From Cunninghamella blakesleeana (lineage: Eukaryota; Mucoromycota; Mucoromycetes; Mucorales; Cunninghamellaceae), in NCBI GenBank assembly GCA_017871115.1, contig JAFCIZ010000007.1, forward strand, positions 1-64,000: a stretch of 64,000 bases of DNA. Direction: 5' to 3'. Made by a program: the position numbers and the translations under genes. Position 1 is the first letter of the stretch; every line of letters begins with the position of its first letter. Under the pieces are notes generated by a model, which was not told the DNA's origin, ran no database searches, and saw only the letters and a list, made by a program, of their open reading frames with translations. This document shows positions 24,523 to 36,293 of the stretch, piece by piece.

Positions 24523-24833
24523 TTATTTTATGTAGAGAATGAAAATACACTCTTTAAATTATAATGATAACTACTATCAGAGTTAGACTGATTTTTCACA
24601 TCTTCAATATTTATATTGTCGATTGTTTTGACTATATAAAACTTCAATATGTTTATATAATAAAGAAAAATATTCGTATACATTGACTATACGGATAATA
24701 AAACTAAAAGAAAAAAGAGAAAACTATCCTCCAACCACTGGTGTTAAGATTATAAACTGCTGTAAGCTCAAAGGCCATTTTTAATAAACAACCATTTTCT
24801 CAACTCGGCCCAGTATAAAAATCCATTGCTTTT
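24523..24833 (-). pseudogene. Unidentified gene relic
   Basis: On the complement, an ATG at about 24831 opens MDFYTGPS, followed by an in-frame TGA. The same frame then continues with ENGCLLKMAFELTAVYNLN and TSGWRI. Further down, about 24620-24525, another frame reads TIDNINIEDVKNQ and then SDSSYHYNLKSVF before a stop. Base composition is less AT-rich than the surroundings. I do not recognise the family. Either the gene is disrupted or the real exon structure differs from what I see. Confidence 0.3.
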
Positions 24834-25764
24834 TATTATAACAAAAAGCACGCAATTTCTGGTATCAAATTATTTTAATTTCTATTAGACTCAATAAATA
24901 TTTTTTTAAAACTATATTTTATTATTTTATTTTTTAATTTTATTGTTTTATTTTGGTTTATTACTAAAGTAAAATATTTATTTTATCCTGTTAAATCCTC
25001 GTAATTAGGAACTTTTTAAGGACTTCAATACACACTTTAAAAAAATCACAGCATTTTAATCTATTTTAAAACCTAATTTTTTGGTTTTCTTTACTCCCCT
25101 TCCCTCTTTTCTTTTTCATACCTTTCACTTGTCTCTCATTATTTTTTGCTTCCACTTCATTTACTTAAAGTTAGTTTACTTTTTTAGAGAATGTTCTTTT
25201 ATAGTATCATATCCTTTTTTATAATCAATATTAAAAATAATACTCAAAAAAAAAATAACAGTCTTTTAATCTATAAATGACTATAACTCGATCAACAAAA
25301 AACCAAGAATATTTGATATTAATAAATTTTGTTTTAATAAATATGATTTATATACTAAAAAATAAAATAACAGTTACTGAAATAAATGAGTTATTTTAAA
25401 TAATGATGTATGTTTCTTTTTTTTTTTTCTTACTTTTTTTCTTTTTAAAATCACTTCAAATATAATTTTATATATATTTGTCTAAATTACGAATTAAATT
25501 GATAATTAATAAATTTTATATAGATCAATTTCGATTGATTTGACTATCTCTATTTTATTTTTTAATAGCCACTATCAAGACTTTATTTTTCTGTTTTTTT
25601 TTTAATAAAATGTACTCAGATATAACAATAGTTTTTTTGTTTTTTAATTTTAATTTTATAAATATATATAAACAATAAAAGAATAATGATAGTTATGTAT
25701 ATATAAATCTAAGGTGAACTTAAATTACCATTTCTATTGAATCTTCTATGGTCTTCTTTTTTGG

Positions 25765-26413
25765 TTATTCCTTTTTGGTTATTTCTTTTATAAATGTAAA
25801 ATCTATTCTTAAAGCCTGTCTTAAAAAATTTGTATAGTTCACACTATCTATAACTTCTCTACGTGTTTCATATTCGATTAATGTATATTTCTATGAATCA
25901 TTAAAAAATAATAATAATAAAAAGGTTCATTATTCTTATTATAATTCAACTTATACACATCTTTTACCAACACCATCACTTTTTTACAACCCATCTTTAT
26001 TATTGTTAACGCTATTATTATTACTATAATTCCTTTTCTGTTTATTTTATTAGCTTTTTTCCCAAATAATAGTTACATACCTTAACATAACTAGTGCGAC
26101 AATCTAGGTTAAAATTAATATTTTTACTAATGCACCTTTCTATAGCTAGAAATAGTATAGAATGAAAATAAAAAATAATAGCTTGTATAAATAATACCCA
26201 TTACAATATATATTATTGAAAAGCTTTATATATATATATATATATATAATAGATACGAATTGATGTATTCACATCTTTCAAGTTCGAAACTTTTATCTAA
26301 TACAATTCCATTATAACTATTTGGATGAGTGCCTCGTATACGAATAGATATTTTATGCTCTATTTGTAAATGAATAGCCGGTCTTACACACAGGTTATTT
26401 TTATTCGAGCTTC
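25765..26413 (-). pseudogene. Divergent or decaying Y14/RBM8A-like RRM gene
   Basis: Three complement segments join in phase: one from about 26410 down to 26273, then 26145-26081, then 25890-25765 with a TAA stop. The last reads KYTLIEYETRREVIDSVNY and then LRIDFTFIKE. This fits the end of the Y14 RRM (GYTLVEYET and the later VDWCFV strand). The middle segment ends KNINFNLDCRTSYVK, matching Y14 KNIHLNLDRRTGYLK. The first segment keeps RGTH and a DK at the spacing of Y14 TGVH and its DK. Many core residues differ and no start exon was found. Y14 pairs with Mago in the exon junction complex. This copy is either a fast-evolving paralog or a pseudogene; a functional copy may lie elsewhere. Confidence 0.55.
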
Positions 26414-27317
26414 AGAAGAAATTTAAGAGTACTTTATACATATTTTTACTGCTTGATCAAATTAAACCTCAGAAACTAGGTAGGATAATTCAGCATAAAA
26501 TTTTGATATTTTTTTTCTTTTTCTTTTTTTTTTCATAGAAAAAAAACATACCTAATGTTAAAAAGAAAAAAATTCAACTTCTGCTCATACTTTATTTATG
26601 TTAGTGAAAGGTAAAAAAATCTACTCAAAGGTAAATATAAATGAGCTTTTTTATCTTTTCATACTTTCATCACTCATTTTTCTTTTTATTTTTTGACCTA
26701 TATACACCAAAAACTTTTTATAGTTTTTTACTTTATTAATATTTCTTGACCAATTTATATTAATCACTTGTTAGCAATCAACTTGTTTATCATTTAAATA
26801 TGTATTTTCTTCAAAAAAAAAAAAAATTACGCTATGGATGAAGATCATCAATATGAAAATGATACTCATATATAAAAAGTTAGTTATATTGAATTACATC
26901 TTAGTATTAAAGATTGTTATGAAAAATCAAATAGCAAAAAAATCATTCTACATAAAAAGAAACAGAAAGTTAGAAAAATTACTAGAAAGAATTAGAAATA
27001 CAAGATAATACTGTTTAACAGTTTCAATAACACTTAGTAGCAAATTTATTATTTTTGACTTCATTCAATTTAAATGCAATGACATTTTGTAAATACTAAA
27101 AAGTAAAATTGAGAAAATAATGGTAAAGTTGCAATTGCTAATTTAACCTTTTTTTTTTGATGGGCATTCTGTGTGTTTAGGACTTAACAAAATAGCCAAC
27201 TGAAAAAATTAAAAATTTAAACAACGTCGCCTAATTTTTTTTAAAGTAAAAAAGCCGCCTATGATTTTTTTCTCTTCCTTTCTTTATATTTTTTCCTTAA
27301 AAATTAGAAAATAAAAT

Positions 27318-28275
27318 ATGTCACTTGTTAAATCACTTGCAGTTCCTTCCAGTTATAAAGATCAACAATATCAAGTAAATAAATAAATAATAATAATAAA
27401 ACGTCACCATCTATAAATGAAAAATAAAATATAATATACCAAATATAACACGATACTTTTTTTTATTTTAATTTTTGTAAAGGGAACAGCAAATCAGCTT
27501 AATGATGAGTTATCGTCCACAACTACTTTATATGTTGGCAATTTATCATTTTATACCACCGAAGAACAAATATTTGATTTATTTTCCAAGACGGGTGAAA
27601 TTAAACGTATCATTATGGGATTAGATCGAAATCAAAAAACACCATGTGGTTTTTGTTTTGTAGAGTATGATATATAGATAAACATAGGCATAGATATAAA
27701 TACATAAGTATATATATAATACAGATTTATTATTATTGTTATTTTAATATATACATGTATTCATTATTATTATATAGATATTATCATCACGACGATGCTT
27801 TAGATTGTATGAAATACATTAACGGCACAAAGTTAGATGAAAGAATCATTCGCTGTGATTTAGATCCAGGATTTAAAGAAGGTAGACAATATGGAAGAGG
27901 TAGAAGTGGAGGCCAAGTACGTGATGAATATCGATCAGAATATGACGCAGGTCGTGGTGGATGGGGTCATCGTGTAAAAGTAGAATTGGAACGACAACGT
28001 GCTAGAGACCAACAACAAAACTATGAAGCTATTCGCGATATTCCTACAGGTGCTGGTGAATATAAATCAGCAAATACTGCTAATAAAGGTAAAAAACAAA
28101 AGAAGAAATTATAAATAATGAGAAAATTGACTTGTACTCAATATTTTTTTTAAAAAAAAAATACATCTTAGGTAAAAGACAACGTGAAGAGGAACCTGCT
28201 GATGAAGATAGAAAGAAACAAAAAGAACATAATCCTAGATTTAGAGAAAGTGATGACGATGACGATGATGAATAA
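27318..28275 (+). CDS. CBC2: Nuclear cap-binding protein subunit 2 (CBP20)
   Basis: Exons 27318-27374, 27483-27664, 27778-28088, 28172-28275 join in frame (217 residues). The RRM has RNP2 LYVGNLSFY and RNP1 GFCFVEYY. The flanking [20 protein letters not shown] and [20 protein letters not shown] segments are the CBP20 signature. The C-terminus is an RS/Asp-rich extension. CBP20 with CBP80 binds the m7G cap of nuclear transcripts and supports splicing, export and decay. An aromatic residue near the N-terminus (Tyr14 in [10 protein letters not shown]) matches a cap-stacking tyrosine of the family. Confidence 0.93.
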
Positions 28276-28570
28276 TTTATTATCATTACTATTATTTAAA
28301 TAATAATAATAATACTTTGTAAATAAAAGTTCGTACAAGAGATTTTTTTAATATATTGAACTGAAATCAACACTCAATAAGTATAAATATCATTTTTATA
28401 ATATACTGCATTTTAATCTTTGTATTTTCTGAGTGAGATCGTTTATTATTTTACGACTTTTTTTAAAAATACAATATATTTTGATGAATATTTAATTCAC
28501 ATGCCATTGATTTATTTATGTTTTATATGATAATGATAATGATAATGTATATAAAATTACATTTTTTATT

Positions 28571-29340
28571 TTATTTTTTATTTTTTCGTAAAAACTTTAA
28601 ACTTGAATTTTTCCAAATATGAGATAAAGTTTTTGAATTTTGCTTTGAGGCATAAAGTCGGAGATAAGGTTGTATTTGATCCGTAGAAGTGGCTATATTG
28701 GTATCAAATCCTAATTCATCATTTAATTGATCGTGTATAGATATAGAGGTGAGCGGCTGGTGATTATTTTGTTGTTGTGATAATGAAGAAGGAGCCGATA
28801 CGATATAAGTTGAAGATGAATTTTGATGATGGTTATAATTATGTTGATCTTGAAGAGAGATAGTGGAACTATTGACATGACCTATTTGATAATGATCTAA
28901 ATGATTTAAGGTAGGTGCAATTGGTATTTGTAATGACGGATGCAGTGGTGGTGATGGTGATGCTTCTGTTGAAAAATAAGCTAAAGAGCGCTGCAAAGGT
29001 GTATTGCCTATTGTATTCCATTTATTTTTTGATAACATTTGGTTGTCGTTTTTTTCTTTTGGTAAGTTAAGGCTTTGTGATGTTTTTATTGGCTCCTGGT
29101 TATTATTGCGAGTAGTAGTAGTTGTGGTTGTTGTGCTCATTGATTTTTTTTCATCTTCTTCTATAATTAGTGAAAGTTTGCTGGGTGAATCAAAAGAAGA
29201 GGAACGTTTTAGTAACTGCAAATTAGGCGAAGTTACCAGAGTAATAGAGGATGTTGATTCTAAATTAGACTGAATAAATAAATCATGCTGATTATCTTTG
29301 CCATCCATGGGTACACTTTTACTATTATTACTATTATTAC

Positions 29341-29424
<84 letters not shown>

Positions 29425-31520
29425 TATTACTATTATTACTATTATTATTATTATTATTATTATTATTTTGTTTATAATGATAATGCTTTAAAGATTGAAC
29501 ACGGCGTAAGGTTGGTGTTGTTGAACGTAAAGACTCTTCGCTCTTTCGACGTTTTATTTCATTAATATTATTATTAAAATCGGGTGGCCAATGAACAAAG
29601 TATGGTTGATGATATTTAAGATCTATATCGGATGGTAATTCAATCGACCAACATTGTTCTAACTTATTCGTTACTATTGAATTTTCTTTAGCAAGGATCC
29701 CATGAGGTGTATTTTGGTGAAAAGTAGAGGTAGTATTATTTTGTTGATCATTTTTATTACTATTATTATTACTATTATTATTACTATCATTATTATTGCT
29801 GTTGTTGTTATTGTTATTTTTGGTATCTTTGTTAGGCAATGCGCATAAATATAATATTTGGCGTAATGCTATCAAATCCTGATGTATAATAGGTCGCCTT
29901 CTACCAATAAGTATATCCATATTTAACCCTTCGTCTGTTGAACTATCATCATCTCTACCTAAACCTAATCCTGGCAACTCTATTTTCCATGAGAATGTCG
30001 ATATATCCAAAGGTAAATTATGCTTATCTTCTTTTTCATCACCATTTTTTTGATCACCATCTTTTTCGTCTTGTTTATTATCATCTCGATCTAATGTATG
30101 ATTTTCTATATCAAACAAATCAATAGATCTTGTACGACTATCCCCTTTTAATGAACGCGATAATATCATAGCATGTGTTGGTAGAATATGGTTGTTATTG
30201 TCATCTTTATTATTTATGAATGTATCACAAGCTGGAGAAAGGTAAACTGAACTATTGCATTTTATAAATTGGGGTTGATAAGATGCTACCAAGTCGGGTA
30301 AAGCTATATAAGATGGAATAACAGCTCTAGAAGGTGTCCAAGTAAATCTCCAAAGATATTGGCTAGACGTTTCATTCATTTGATCCAATGGTAATGCTCC
30401 AATCAAAAAAGGTTTTTGTTGTTTTAGCTGCTGTTGCTGAGATTGTTTTATTTTATTTTTTTTTAATAATACATCTAACTTATTATTTCGTCTCCAACTT
30501 AAATAGGTTTTAGTTGCATAATTACAAAGTTTAATTGGTGCATGAATAGGAATACGATAAAAACAAATATTGATCACTTCTTTAATTTGTTGTTTATAAG
30601 GTTCATCTAAAAATTCATATATTGGGCATACATCATTCCGTTTAATAATTGACCATGTCAAACATTCTTTCTAAAATAAAATAAAAAAGGATAAATATAT
30701 GTAATTGAAAAATTTTATAAAAATAATTATAACTGTATATTTATATATACCTTCCTCTAACGATAAATCTTTTTGCCTTGATTTTAAATGAATATCCCGT
30801 TCTTTAGATAACATCATAAAAGCATCATCTTTAGCAACACGTAATTGCATTAGCCTTTCGTCGTCTGTCAGAGCTTTATAACTTTTTTTTACATGAATTT
30901 TATAACCTAAAAAAAATAGTCTATTTCATCAATTCTGAGATACCATATATATTTGTTATTTACTATCGTTTATTATAAATATATTACATTAACTTTTCCT
31001 TCCATTTACCTAATATAATTTTTTGTGGCCATAAAAAACCAAAGAGATGAAACACTTGATTTAAATTTTTTAATACTTGTGAATAATCATCGGTAGCATA
31101 AGGTTGTAAAGCATGAAGAATAGCTTGTTTAAAAGCAATAGTAGGTCGTAATATATGATTAAGTGAAAACCAAGCACAGGTTTCATAATAAAGCATATGG
31201 AATTGTTTATGAGCCAATTGTAAAGGGTGAGAGGCGTGTTGATGTGGATAAAATAAAAGCTGTGCCATAGCTAAACTTTGAAGAGTCGTATCATTATGGT
31301 GATCCCATAATACACCGTAGTCTACTAGTCGTTGTGTCCATAAACTATGAGTGACTAAATGAGCCATAGTTTGATCTTTTGTGAATGGAATAATATTAGG
31401 TATGTTCTTTTGAATAAAACAGGACTGACTAGCTAGTTCTCCAGAGGGAGTAATTGCTTTTTTCCAATCAGGTAGTCGTTCAAGTATATCTTTTGTTAGC
31501 TCCGTATCTAAAATTTCCAT
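28571..31520 (-). CDS. Large Asn-rich protein, family not recognised
   Basis: Complement exons 31520-31010, 30906-30751, 30666-28571 encode 920 residues in frame. The first 240 residues are helical and well structured. FGFLWPQKIILGYKIHV resembles a motif I associate with large proteins of early-diverging fungi. A middle part (IKLCNYATKTYLSWRR, YLWRFTWTP, NSSVYLSP) looks like repeated beta strands, possibly a beta-trefoil. The rest is low complexity, with several Asn tracts encoded by AAT repeats (complement of 29320-29467 and 29755-29820) and many Ser/Thr. No catalytic motif is visible. No signal peptide or membrane span is present, so a cytosolic or nuclear protein is inferred. Confidence 0.7.
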
Positions 31521-31830
31521 AATTTTTATGTATATATCTATAGTTGTATATGTAAGCGTATCTATGTTTGAAAGATAGAATAAAAAGATATTAAATAATT
31601 TTTTAAGAGAGAAAAAAAAAAAATGAGGAGAGAAAGAGTAGTTAAAAAAAGATTTACCTATTTTATTTTATTTTATATATATTTATATATTTGAAGGCCG
31701 CGCTTTTCCATATTGGGAAATGAAAAAAACAATAGGTAATAAAAAAAAAAAGGTATCACAAAAAAAAGGTAGTATAAGATCATAAGACTTAAAGAATAAA
31801 TAAATATTATTTTCAATGTCTTTATTATAA
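31521..31830. other. Intergenic spacer between two minus-strand genes
   Basis: It holds the start of the Asn-rich gene and the 3' end of OMA1. A single GC-rich word, GGCCGCGC, occurs near 31697. Nothing else is recognised. Confidence 0.5.
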
Positions 31831-33306
31831 TTATTTCGTTAAAGATCGTAAGCTAAAAAATCTATTATAAAAACCCCAAAACCAGCTACTACTTTTTATA
31901 TCAATCACCTCATCATTAGTTACGAAAACATGATTAGGTGAACCATTAATTCTTATTGCGTCTTTATATAATGCCACAGCTTCCTCCATATTTTCTTCCA
32001 TATATTTTACTCTTTCTTCATTAGGAGGGTGAGTCGATCCAAACCAAGAAGTTAAAGCTGCTGTCATTAATTCAGTTACAGTAAAACCTGATGTCTCTAG
32101 AGCATCATCCTCGCCATTATTGTTATTTAATTTATTACGCTCATTCTCTTCCTCTATCAATTTTTTTGTCAATTCTTCCACCAAAGCCATTTTTTTCCAG
32201 ACATCCACAGCAATTGTAGGATCATACCCAGCTTTAGCTAAGAATTTCAACCCTACTAAATCGGCTTCCTTTTCTAAAGGTCGATTATAAGTTGTCCCGG
32301 TTTCCAAAGTAATAAATCCAACAATAAAGTCATGAATGAATTGATTTACATATGGCCCCAAAGATTCCGTCACAGCCCAAAAGACACCTCGACTAATATC
32401 TCCTAACATTAATAAAAATGAAGCCAAGCCATGTGTTTCTACATAATGTCGTTGAACTGAATGAGCTATTTCATGACTTAAAATCACTGCTATTTTGTTT
32501 TCATCGTAATCAAATAATTGTAGTAATAAGTCATATACAATAATATTTTTTCCACAACATGAAGCGTTCAAGGTATTTCCATCCGCAAGGACAGTAACTT
32601 TATAAAGGGGCTGCTGTTGCTGCTGATCATTATCATCTTGTTGTTGTTGTTGGTTTGCATAAGGTTGAACAGGATCACGTATATCCTCCCCGCTTACTTT
32701 AGCAATATTATTCACAATGGATTGAAGCCAGTGAACTGTTGGATGATCTGATGGCAATCTATATTGTTCATTCATAGCAATATGTTCTTTAAAGGCCTTT
32801 TCTAATTCTTCATGCTCCTCTTCTTCTGTTAAATAGACAAATCTTAATCGGGAGGTATTAGGAGCCTGATCGAGGCCGACCACAATTAAAAGAGCAATCC
32901 CAATAACGGGTATACTAACCAATAATTTACCTACCAGTTTTCCATTATCACGACGAAATGTATGGGGTAACAACGTTAACGATGTTTTGGAAGATAATGA
33001 TACAAAACTGACTAATTTGCCTGACTTTAAGATTCCAAGCAGCATGGCTGGTAATGGTATAATAGGGCTTTTGTTGGAATGACTAGTTTGAAAAGATCGT
33101 ATTGGAGTAGAGTAAAGTGGAATAGTATAAGAGATTGGTTTTTTGTTTATTAATCTCGGTTTTGTTATTGGTTGTGAGGTATTTATTGTTTTTGCAGTAT
33201 TTGTTGTCATAAGATGCTTATGAAAAGATGAATAATAATACTTTGAAGATATTTTTGAAGTTGACCATGGTTTAGATAACAATTTCGAACACCTTATAAA
33301 AGACAT
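31831..33306 (-). CDS. OMA1: OMA1-like mitochondrial inner-membrane metalloprotease
   Basis: Single exon, 491 residues. The N-terminus is rich in Ser, Lys and Arg with few acidic residues, fitting a mitochondrial presequence. A membrane span lies at about residues 128-146. The M48 zinc motif HEIAH is at 278-282, with the downstream ligand region LEKEADLVG (Glu347). The TEEEEHEELE segment after the membrane span and the STHPPNEERVKYM end are typical of OMA1. OMA1 is the stress-activated protease of the inner membrane that processes OPA1/Mgm1-type substrates. A Gln-rich insertion at 219-232 is unusual. It is one of the few longer conserved genes here without an intron. Confidence 0.92.
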   Translation of the reverse strand: MSFIRCSKLLSKPWSTSKISSKYYYSSFHKHLMTTNTAKTINTSQPITKPRLINKKPISYTIPLYSTPIRSFQTSHSNKSPIIPLPAMLLGILKSGKLVSFVSLSSKTSLTLLPHTFRRDNGKLVGKLLVSIPVIGIALLIVVGLDQAPNTSRLRFVYLTEEEEHEELEKAFKEHIAMNEQYRLPSDHPTVHWLQSIVNNIAKVSGEDIRDPVQPYANQQQQQDDNDQQQQQPLYKVTVLADGNTLNASCCGKNIIVYDLLLQLFDYDENKIAVILSHEIAHSVQRHYVETHGLASFLLMLGDISRGVFWAVTESLGPYVNQFIHDFIVGFITLETGTTYNRPLEKEADLVGLKFLAKAGYDPTIAVDVWKKMALVEELTKKLIEEENERNKLNNNNGEDDALETSGFTVTELMTAALTSWFGSTHPPNEERVKYMEENMEEAVALYKDAIRINGSPNHVFVTNDEVIDIKSSSWFWGFYNRFFSLRSLTK

Positions 33307-34186
33307 AATAAAGGTATTATTATTATTATTATTTTATCTCCAAAAAAAAAAAAAAAAGATTAGTAAAGGGAAGAAAGAAAAAGAAAAAGAAAAATTAAAA
33401 TTAATTATCTATTTTATAAAAAAAACTGGTGGGTACAATTTTTTAATTTCAGCAATAATTTTTTTTTTTTTCAGGTCCAAAGTATTAAATTATTATTGCT
33501 ATTTTATTATTATTTTCTCTACAAGCTGCTTCCATTATACAATAAATAATTTTAATAAATCCTCTTCTTTTTTCTTTTCTTTTTTTTAAAATAATAATAA
33601 TAACAAAGAAAGGAAAAAAATTAAGTGTGTCATTATCAAGAGTCCAGGGTAATACAGTTTGGTTGTTAATTTTGGGTAAAAAGGGTATGGTTTGAGGCTG
33701 GCATTGCCTTTTTTGTCTACTTCCTTTTTTGAGTTTGAAGACTTCTTTTAAATGATAGATAATTTATTACTACTTTATGTTAACAAAAAGAAAAAAGAAA
33801 AAAATACGTAGAAACATATAAAAGGGAAAGGGAAAGAAAAAGAAAAATATAATACTTTTAAAATTAAATGTTACTGAAAAATTGATTTAAGCTATATCTA
33901 TAATTAGTATCAACATAAACCTTGATACTTGTAAACAATTAAAAATAAATAACTTTTTTAAAGAAAACAAGATATATAAATAGTTTGTGTGATACGTACA
34001 TAGATACTTTTATCAAAAAAATTTTCAAGCTGTACATGTTGGCTGATGATCCTTCATTACTAGGGTTTTGAGGCAATTCTTTCTTCGAGAGTGGACAAAT
34101 ATTAGGATTTTAATTTCATTTTTTTTTAAAAAAAAATGAGTAATTTAAAATAAAAAAGTTTCAATGCTACATACATATCTTTTTTA

Positions 34187-34218
<32 letters not shown>

Positions 34219-35117
34219 CATTAGTTCATGTGCCTATTTCAAGCCACAAAAAATAAAAAACCTTTTTTTTTGGTCATTATATACATGATCATCATTTTTT
34301 TATTATCTATCTCCATTTAAACTAAGCACGCTTTACATTGATAATTATTTACCAATTTATAATTGAAAATAAATCAACGTCTAAAGCAATAACCTTTCTG
34401 GTAGTTTATTACAATTTTAAGTCGACCAGTTTATTATTGATTAGAGAAAAATAAATAATTTAACTTGAACGTGGTCCTTATTACAACCTCACGTCAATTA
34501 ATCTTTTATCTACAGATAAACGAATATTTAGCATGAAACTTGAATTTTATATAAATTTGTGAATATTTAATATCATTTTATGAAAGTAGCTTATATTTAG
34601 CAAACGATAATTGTGATAGCTTGTTAAAATATCAAATAATTAATCTTCTAAATGTGAAAAAAAAGAAAGAAATATTTAATTTGAATATGAAATTTAATCT
34701 AATCAATTAATATCCATGATCATATTATGAAAATTACCCTATAAAAAGGATACAACTGTTTTATTAATCCTTTATATCAGTAGATCCAATTTAATATAGA
34801 TACTATTTTAAAAATAAACTATGAAAACAGTTACGTTTTTAAAAATTTAAATATATATATAAATAGGTTAAATGTAGAAAAAAAAATGTTAAAATTCTAG
34901 TACTAAAAGTCTTATTAATAAGATCATTTTAAATTTTATGTTATATGAATTAAAATAATGTCAGGTTAAAATATTTATATAAAGAAATTGGTGCATACTG
35001 AAAAAAGCGGAATTTAAAAATGATCAGCCAAAAAAAAATAATAAATAAATTTGGATAGTTTAATTTTTTTTTCCTTTTCTTTCGCTTTTTTGACATTAAA
35101 AAGTTAAAAAATAAATT
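33307..35117. other. 1.8 kb gap, mostly AT-rich with coding-like islands
   Basis: It lies between the divergent OMA1 and TXNDC9 genes. Most is AT-rich with a (TA)n tract at 34190-34218. Two GC-richer islands on the complement, about 33745-33605 and 34105-34015, stay open in one frame and look like coding remnants (see findings). No complete gene can be assembled. Confidence 0.5.
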
Positions 35118-36079
35118 ATGTCAAAGTAATAAAAGAACATATTTATATATTAAATTTGATTTATTTTATACAATGTATATATACTTAATAACAACTTTTG
35201 TTTATTTATCTCTTTTATTTATATTATATAATTATTTGTTATCATCTATATAGTCAACATGAATTAGAGGATCTTACTGATGAGGAAGCCCTTTTTGAAG
35301 AATTAGAAAAAGATGATGATTTTTCTTTAGCCATGATACGTGAAAAACGTATTAAAGAAATCCAAGAAGAGTAAGTAGCAAATAAGTGATTGAATGTATA
35401 TATATATATATAAATAGAAGCATATGAAGAGAAATTGAAATAGGTATTTATTCCTCTCTTTTTTTTTTCTTCTTAAAATAAAATAGATTAGAGCGTCGTC
35501 AAGCTATTCAAGAAAGTAATCATGGTATCTATATGGAAATCATGGATGAAAAAGAGTTTATGGATATAACAGTGAAAGAAAAATATATGGTGGGACATTT
35601 TTATCATAAGGATTTTAGACGATGTCGTATTATGGATACTCATTTGGAAAAATTAGCTCCAAAATATTTTGATACACGATTTGTAAAAATCAATGTGGAT
35701 AATGCTCCTTTTTTAATTGAAAAATTACAAATCCGTGTCTTACCTTGTGTTTTCGCTTGGATTGATGGTTATATCAAAGTAAAAATGGTTGGTTTTGATG
35801 AATTAGGCAATAAGGACGATTTTGCTACATCTGTTTTAGAATTACAATTAGCTAACTGTGGTAAGTAGTATATAAATATATATATATATATATCTTTAAG
35901 GTATAAAAAAAATAAGATAATATGAATAATAATCATTGCTTTTCTTTTTCTTTTATTTAAAATAAATAAATAAATAAATAGGTGTTATCCGTAAAAAAGA
36001 AGAAAAAGTGATTAATACTAAAAAGTCTATATTCCAAGCAAACAATAATTCTTCTGACGATGATGATGATGACTATTAA
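35118..36079 (+). CDS. PLP1: TXNDC9/Plp1 phosducin-like thioredoxin-fold protein
   Basis: Exons 35118-35125, 35254-35370, 35487-35860, 35982-36079 join in frame (198 residues). The first exon is only 8 bases. The N-terminal acidic helix (LTDEEALFEELEKDDDF) and the thioredoxin-like core with HFYHKDFRRCRIMD and INVDNAPFLIEKLQI fit TXNDC9, which lacks the CxxC active site. The tail ends in Asp residues. TXNDC9/Plp1 proteins modulate the CCT chaperonin during tubulin and actin folding. A cytosolic role in tubulin biogenesis is expected. Confidence 0.9.
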
Positions 36080-36293
36080 TAATATATATTTCTTTATTTA
36101 TATTTTTTAAAATACACATACCCATCTTTTTAAATAAAAACTATTTTTATTCAATTGCATAATACAACTAGCCGTTGATATACTTTTATTATATATATAT
36201 ATATATTATTTTATTTTACTTTATCAAACGTCAAAGAAAATAGAGATAGAAAGAAAAAAACGTATATATAATTGTTATTTTATTTATTTTATT

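Larger units (their letters stand above)
24226..27317. other. 3 kb gene-poor interval with decayed coding pieces
   Basis: This is the second-longest gene-poor stretch after the subtelomere. Most is very AT-rich with poly-T runs. Three patches look coding-derived: 24520-24850 (-), 25765-26400 (-, Y14-like, listed separately) and 26834-27010 (+). No transposon, tRNA or rRNA is recognised. Confidence 0.55.

Noticed and set aside
26276..26296. GTTCGAAAC resembling a tRNA T-loop
   Set aside because: No matching acceptor, D or anticodon arms are present; the bases fall inside the Y14-like coding segment.
29285..29491. Poly-Ile open frame on the plus strand
   Set aside because: It is the antisense shadow of the AAT-encoded Asn tracts in the minus-strand gene.
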